NCBI RefSeq assembly: GCF_001421765.1
Contig: NZ_LMLA01000008.1
Coordinates: forward strand, 124,906 to 188,905
Direction: 5' to 3'
DNA length: 64,000 bases
Origin: Sphingomonas sp. Leaf32
GTDB taxonomy: Bacteria; Pseudomonadota; Alphaproteobacteria; Sphingomonadales; Sphingomonadaceae
Positions 63,125 to 64,000 of this stretch are shown piece after piece. A model generated the notes under the pieces. The model had not been told where the DNA came from and did not search any database. It saw only the letters and a program-made list of their open reading frames with translations. The translations under genes and the position numbers were made by a program. Position 1 is the stretch's first letter, and every line of letters begins with the position of its first letter.

Positions 63125-63150
63125 TGGATCCCGGCCTTCGCCGGGATGAC
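63125..63150. repeat. diverged REP-like palindrome
   Basis: GGATCCCGGCCTTCGCCGGGATGAC has the same layout as the REP copies at 13750 and 23694 (GGATTCCCGCCTTCGCGGGAATGAC-like) with compensating changes in both arms, so the hairpin is kept. Confidence 0.65.
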
Positions 63151-63183
63151 GGTGGTGGTAGGAGTAACCTGCGCCACTCCCCT

Positions 63184-63678
63184 TCAGATATTCCCCTGTT
63201 CCTCCTCCGGAACATCGTCGTCGGGACCGTAATAGAGCGCCGCGCATTCGTCGCGCAGGCAGCCGCCCTCGATCACGATGTCGTCGCGGTACGCATCGGC
63301 GATGAAGGTCAGCGTGTCGATGTGGCGGTCCTCGAAATACATGGCGTGGACGTCGGCGCGGCCGGCGCCATAGACGACGCGGGCGACCTTCGACCAGATC
63401 GTGGCCATGGTGCACATGCCGCAGGGCTGGAGCGTGGAGTAGAGCGTCGCGCCGCGCAACTCCATGTCGCCTTCGCTCTCGCAGGCGCGGCGGATCGCCA
63501 TCATCTCGGCATGGGCGGTGGCGTCGGGCAACACGTCCGTCTGGTTGGGTTCGGCGGAGAGGACGCGATCGCCGCGGACGATGATCGATCCGAGCGGCGA
63601 GCAGGAGGGGTCGTCGCCCTTGGTCCGGGCGATGGCGATCGCCTGTCGCATCCAGTGTTCGTCTTGGCGGCTCAGCAT
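63184..63678 (-). CDS. nucleoside/cytidine deaminase family protein
   Basis: 164 residues. The zinc site is HAEMM with the catalytic Glu and LQPCGMCTMA with the two Cys ligands, placing it in the CMP/dCMP-tRNA adenosine-guanine deaminase fold. It has a longer C-terminal part (GGCLRDECAALYYGPDDD) than TadA, so a guanine or other base/nucleoside deaminase is more likely than tRNA editing. The ATG at 63678 has AGGGAA seven bases upstream; a start ten codons earlier has weaker support. It converges with rplA. Confidence 0.85.
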   Translation of the reverse strand: MLSRQDEHWMRQAIAIARTKGDDPSCSPLGSIIVRGDRVLSAEPNQTDVLPDATAHAEMMAIRRACESEGDMELRGATLYSTLQPCGMCTMATIWSKVARVVYGAGRADVHAMYFEDRHIDTLTFIADAYRDDIVIEGGCLRDECAALYYGPDDDVPEEEQGNI

Positions 63679-63723
63679 CGGCAATTCCCTTCGCGGGACC
63701 GAACGCACCGTGCGCGCGAAGGA

Positions 63724-64000
63724 TCAGTCGGCGGCGGCGAGGATGTCGTCGCTCGATGCCGGCGCTACGTCCAGCCGCGCGAGCAACGCCAGCACCGCGC
63801 CCCACCAGCGCCAGAAGGCGGCGAGGTCGGCGGCGTCGCGGACATAGGGGGTGTGGCCGGGGACGAGGCTGGGCGAGTGATAGGCGAAGTTGAGGACGCG
63901 CGTCCCCTCCCCCACCGCCACCCGGATCGCCTCCAGCACATCCGCCAGCGGCATATCCTCGGGCGTGAGCGCGACGCGGTGGAGCAGGCCGGTCCGGGCC
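63724..64000 (-). CDS. polysaccharide deacetylase family protein, C-terminal part
   Basis: About 91 C-terminal residues are seen; the gene runs out of the window on its 5' side. The visible part, with GTRVLNFAYHSPSLVPGHTPYVRD and then AAFWRWWGAVLALL, matches the C-terminus of WalW-like polysaccharide deacetylase proteins of sphingomonads, which are linked to surface-glycan synthesis. The frame stays open to base 64000. It begins 45 bases upstream of the deaminase gene on the same strand. Confidence 0.72.
   Translation of the reverse strand, partial: ARTGLLHRVALTPEDMPLADVLEAIRVAVGEGTRVLNFAYHSPSLVPGHTPYVRDAADLAAFWRWWGAVLALLARLDVAPASSDDILAAAD

Overview
The window is high-GC DNA from an alphaproteobacterium, most likely Sphingomonas or a close sphingomonad. 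Pointers are a CckA-type cell-cycle kinase, a bacterial NDUFA12-like complex I subunit, a DUF2155 protein, HisKA_2 signalling, a carboxypeptidase-regulatory TonB receptor and typical sphingomonad intergenic repeats. It is chromosomal: recA, smpB, dapA, greB, ettA, aat, recX, secE-nusG, rplK-rplA and three tRNA genes are present. No CRISPR array, rRNA gene, insertion sequence or prophage was recognised.

Layout. 1-6230: a sugar operon (PfkB kinase, GH4 phosphoglycosidase, exported GH2 enzyme, MFS transporter). 6605-16803: housekeeping and envelope genes (hydrolase, GST, recA, LysM-GH19 lytic enzyme with an overlapping small exported protein, receiver protein, cckA, M13 peptidase, DUF2062). 16796-28582: smpB, a large hybrid kinase, dapA, a lytic transglycosylase coupled to greB, a zinc-ribbon microprotein, a cation/proton antiporter, DoxX, a NYN-LOTUS protein and a GAF-HisKA_2 kinase. 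28587-31755: ettA, an acidic lipoprotein and tRNA-Pro and tRNA-Ile2. 31833-45288: a carbohydrate region with two LacI regulators, a ROK kinase, an exported GH3 enzyme, a TonB receptor, a GH144-type enzyme and a large discoidin-(alpha/alpha)6 protein, best read as a beta-glucan (possibly beta-1,2-glucan) utilisation locus. 45341-50850: a five-gene caa3-type oxidase operon. 50884-56260: aat, DUF2155, NDUFA12, DUF192, a double cold-shock protein, recX, a fatty acyl-AMP ligase and tRNA-Trp. 56310-64000: YqaA/DedA protein, outer-membrane beta-barrel, secE, nusG, an AT-rich OLD-type nuclease gene, a two-HTH protein, rplK, rplA, a nucleoside deaminase and part of a polysaccharide deacetylase.

How the genes work together. 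In the glucan region the TonB receptor would import oligosaccharides, the GH144 and discoidin proteins and the GH3 enzyme would cut them outside the cytoplasm, and the ROK kinase would phosphorylate the sugar released. A perfect LacI-type palindrome lies between GH3 and the second lacI, and that lacI is translationally coupled to the receptor gene. In the oxidase operon every junction is a 4-base ATGA overlap. The fused subunit I-III keeps the heme and D-channel motifs but has Gln where the K-channel Lys normally sits. The normally compact nusG-rplK junction is split by about 2.9 kb, including the AT-rich OLD nuclease gene, which looks like a transferred defence gene.
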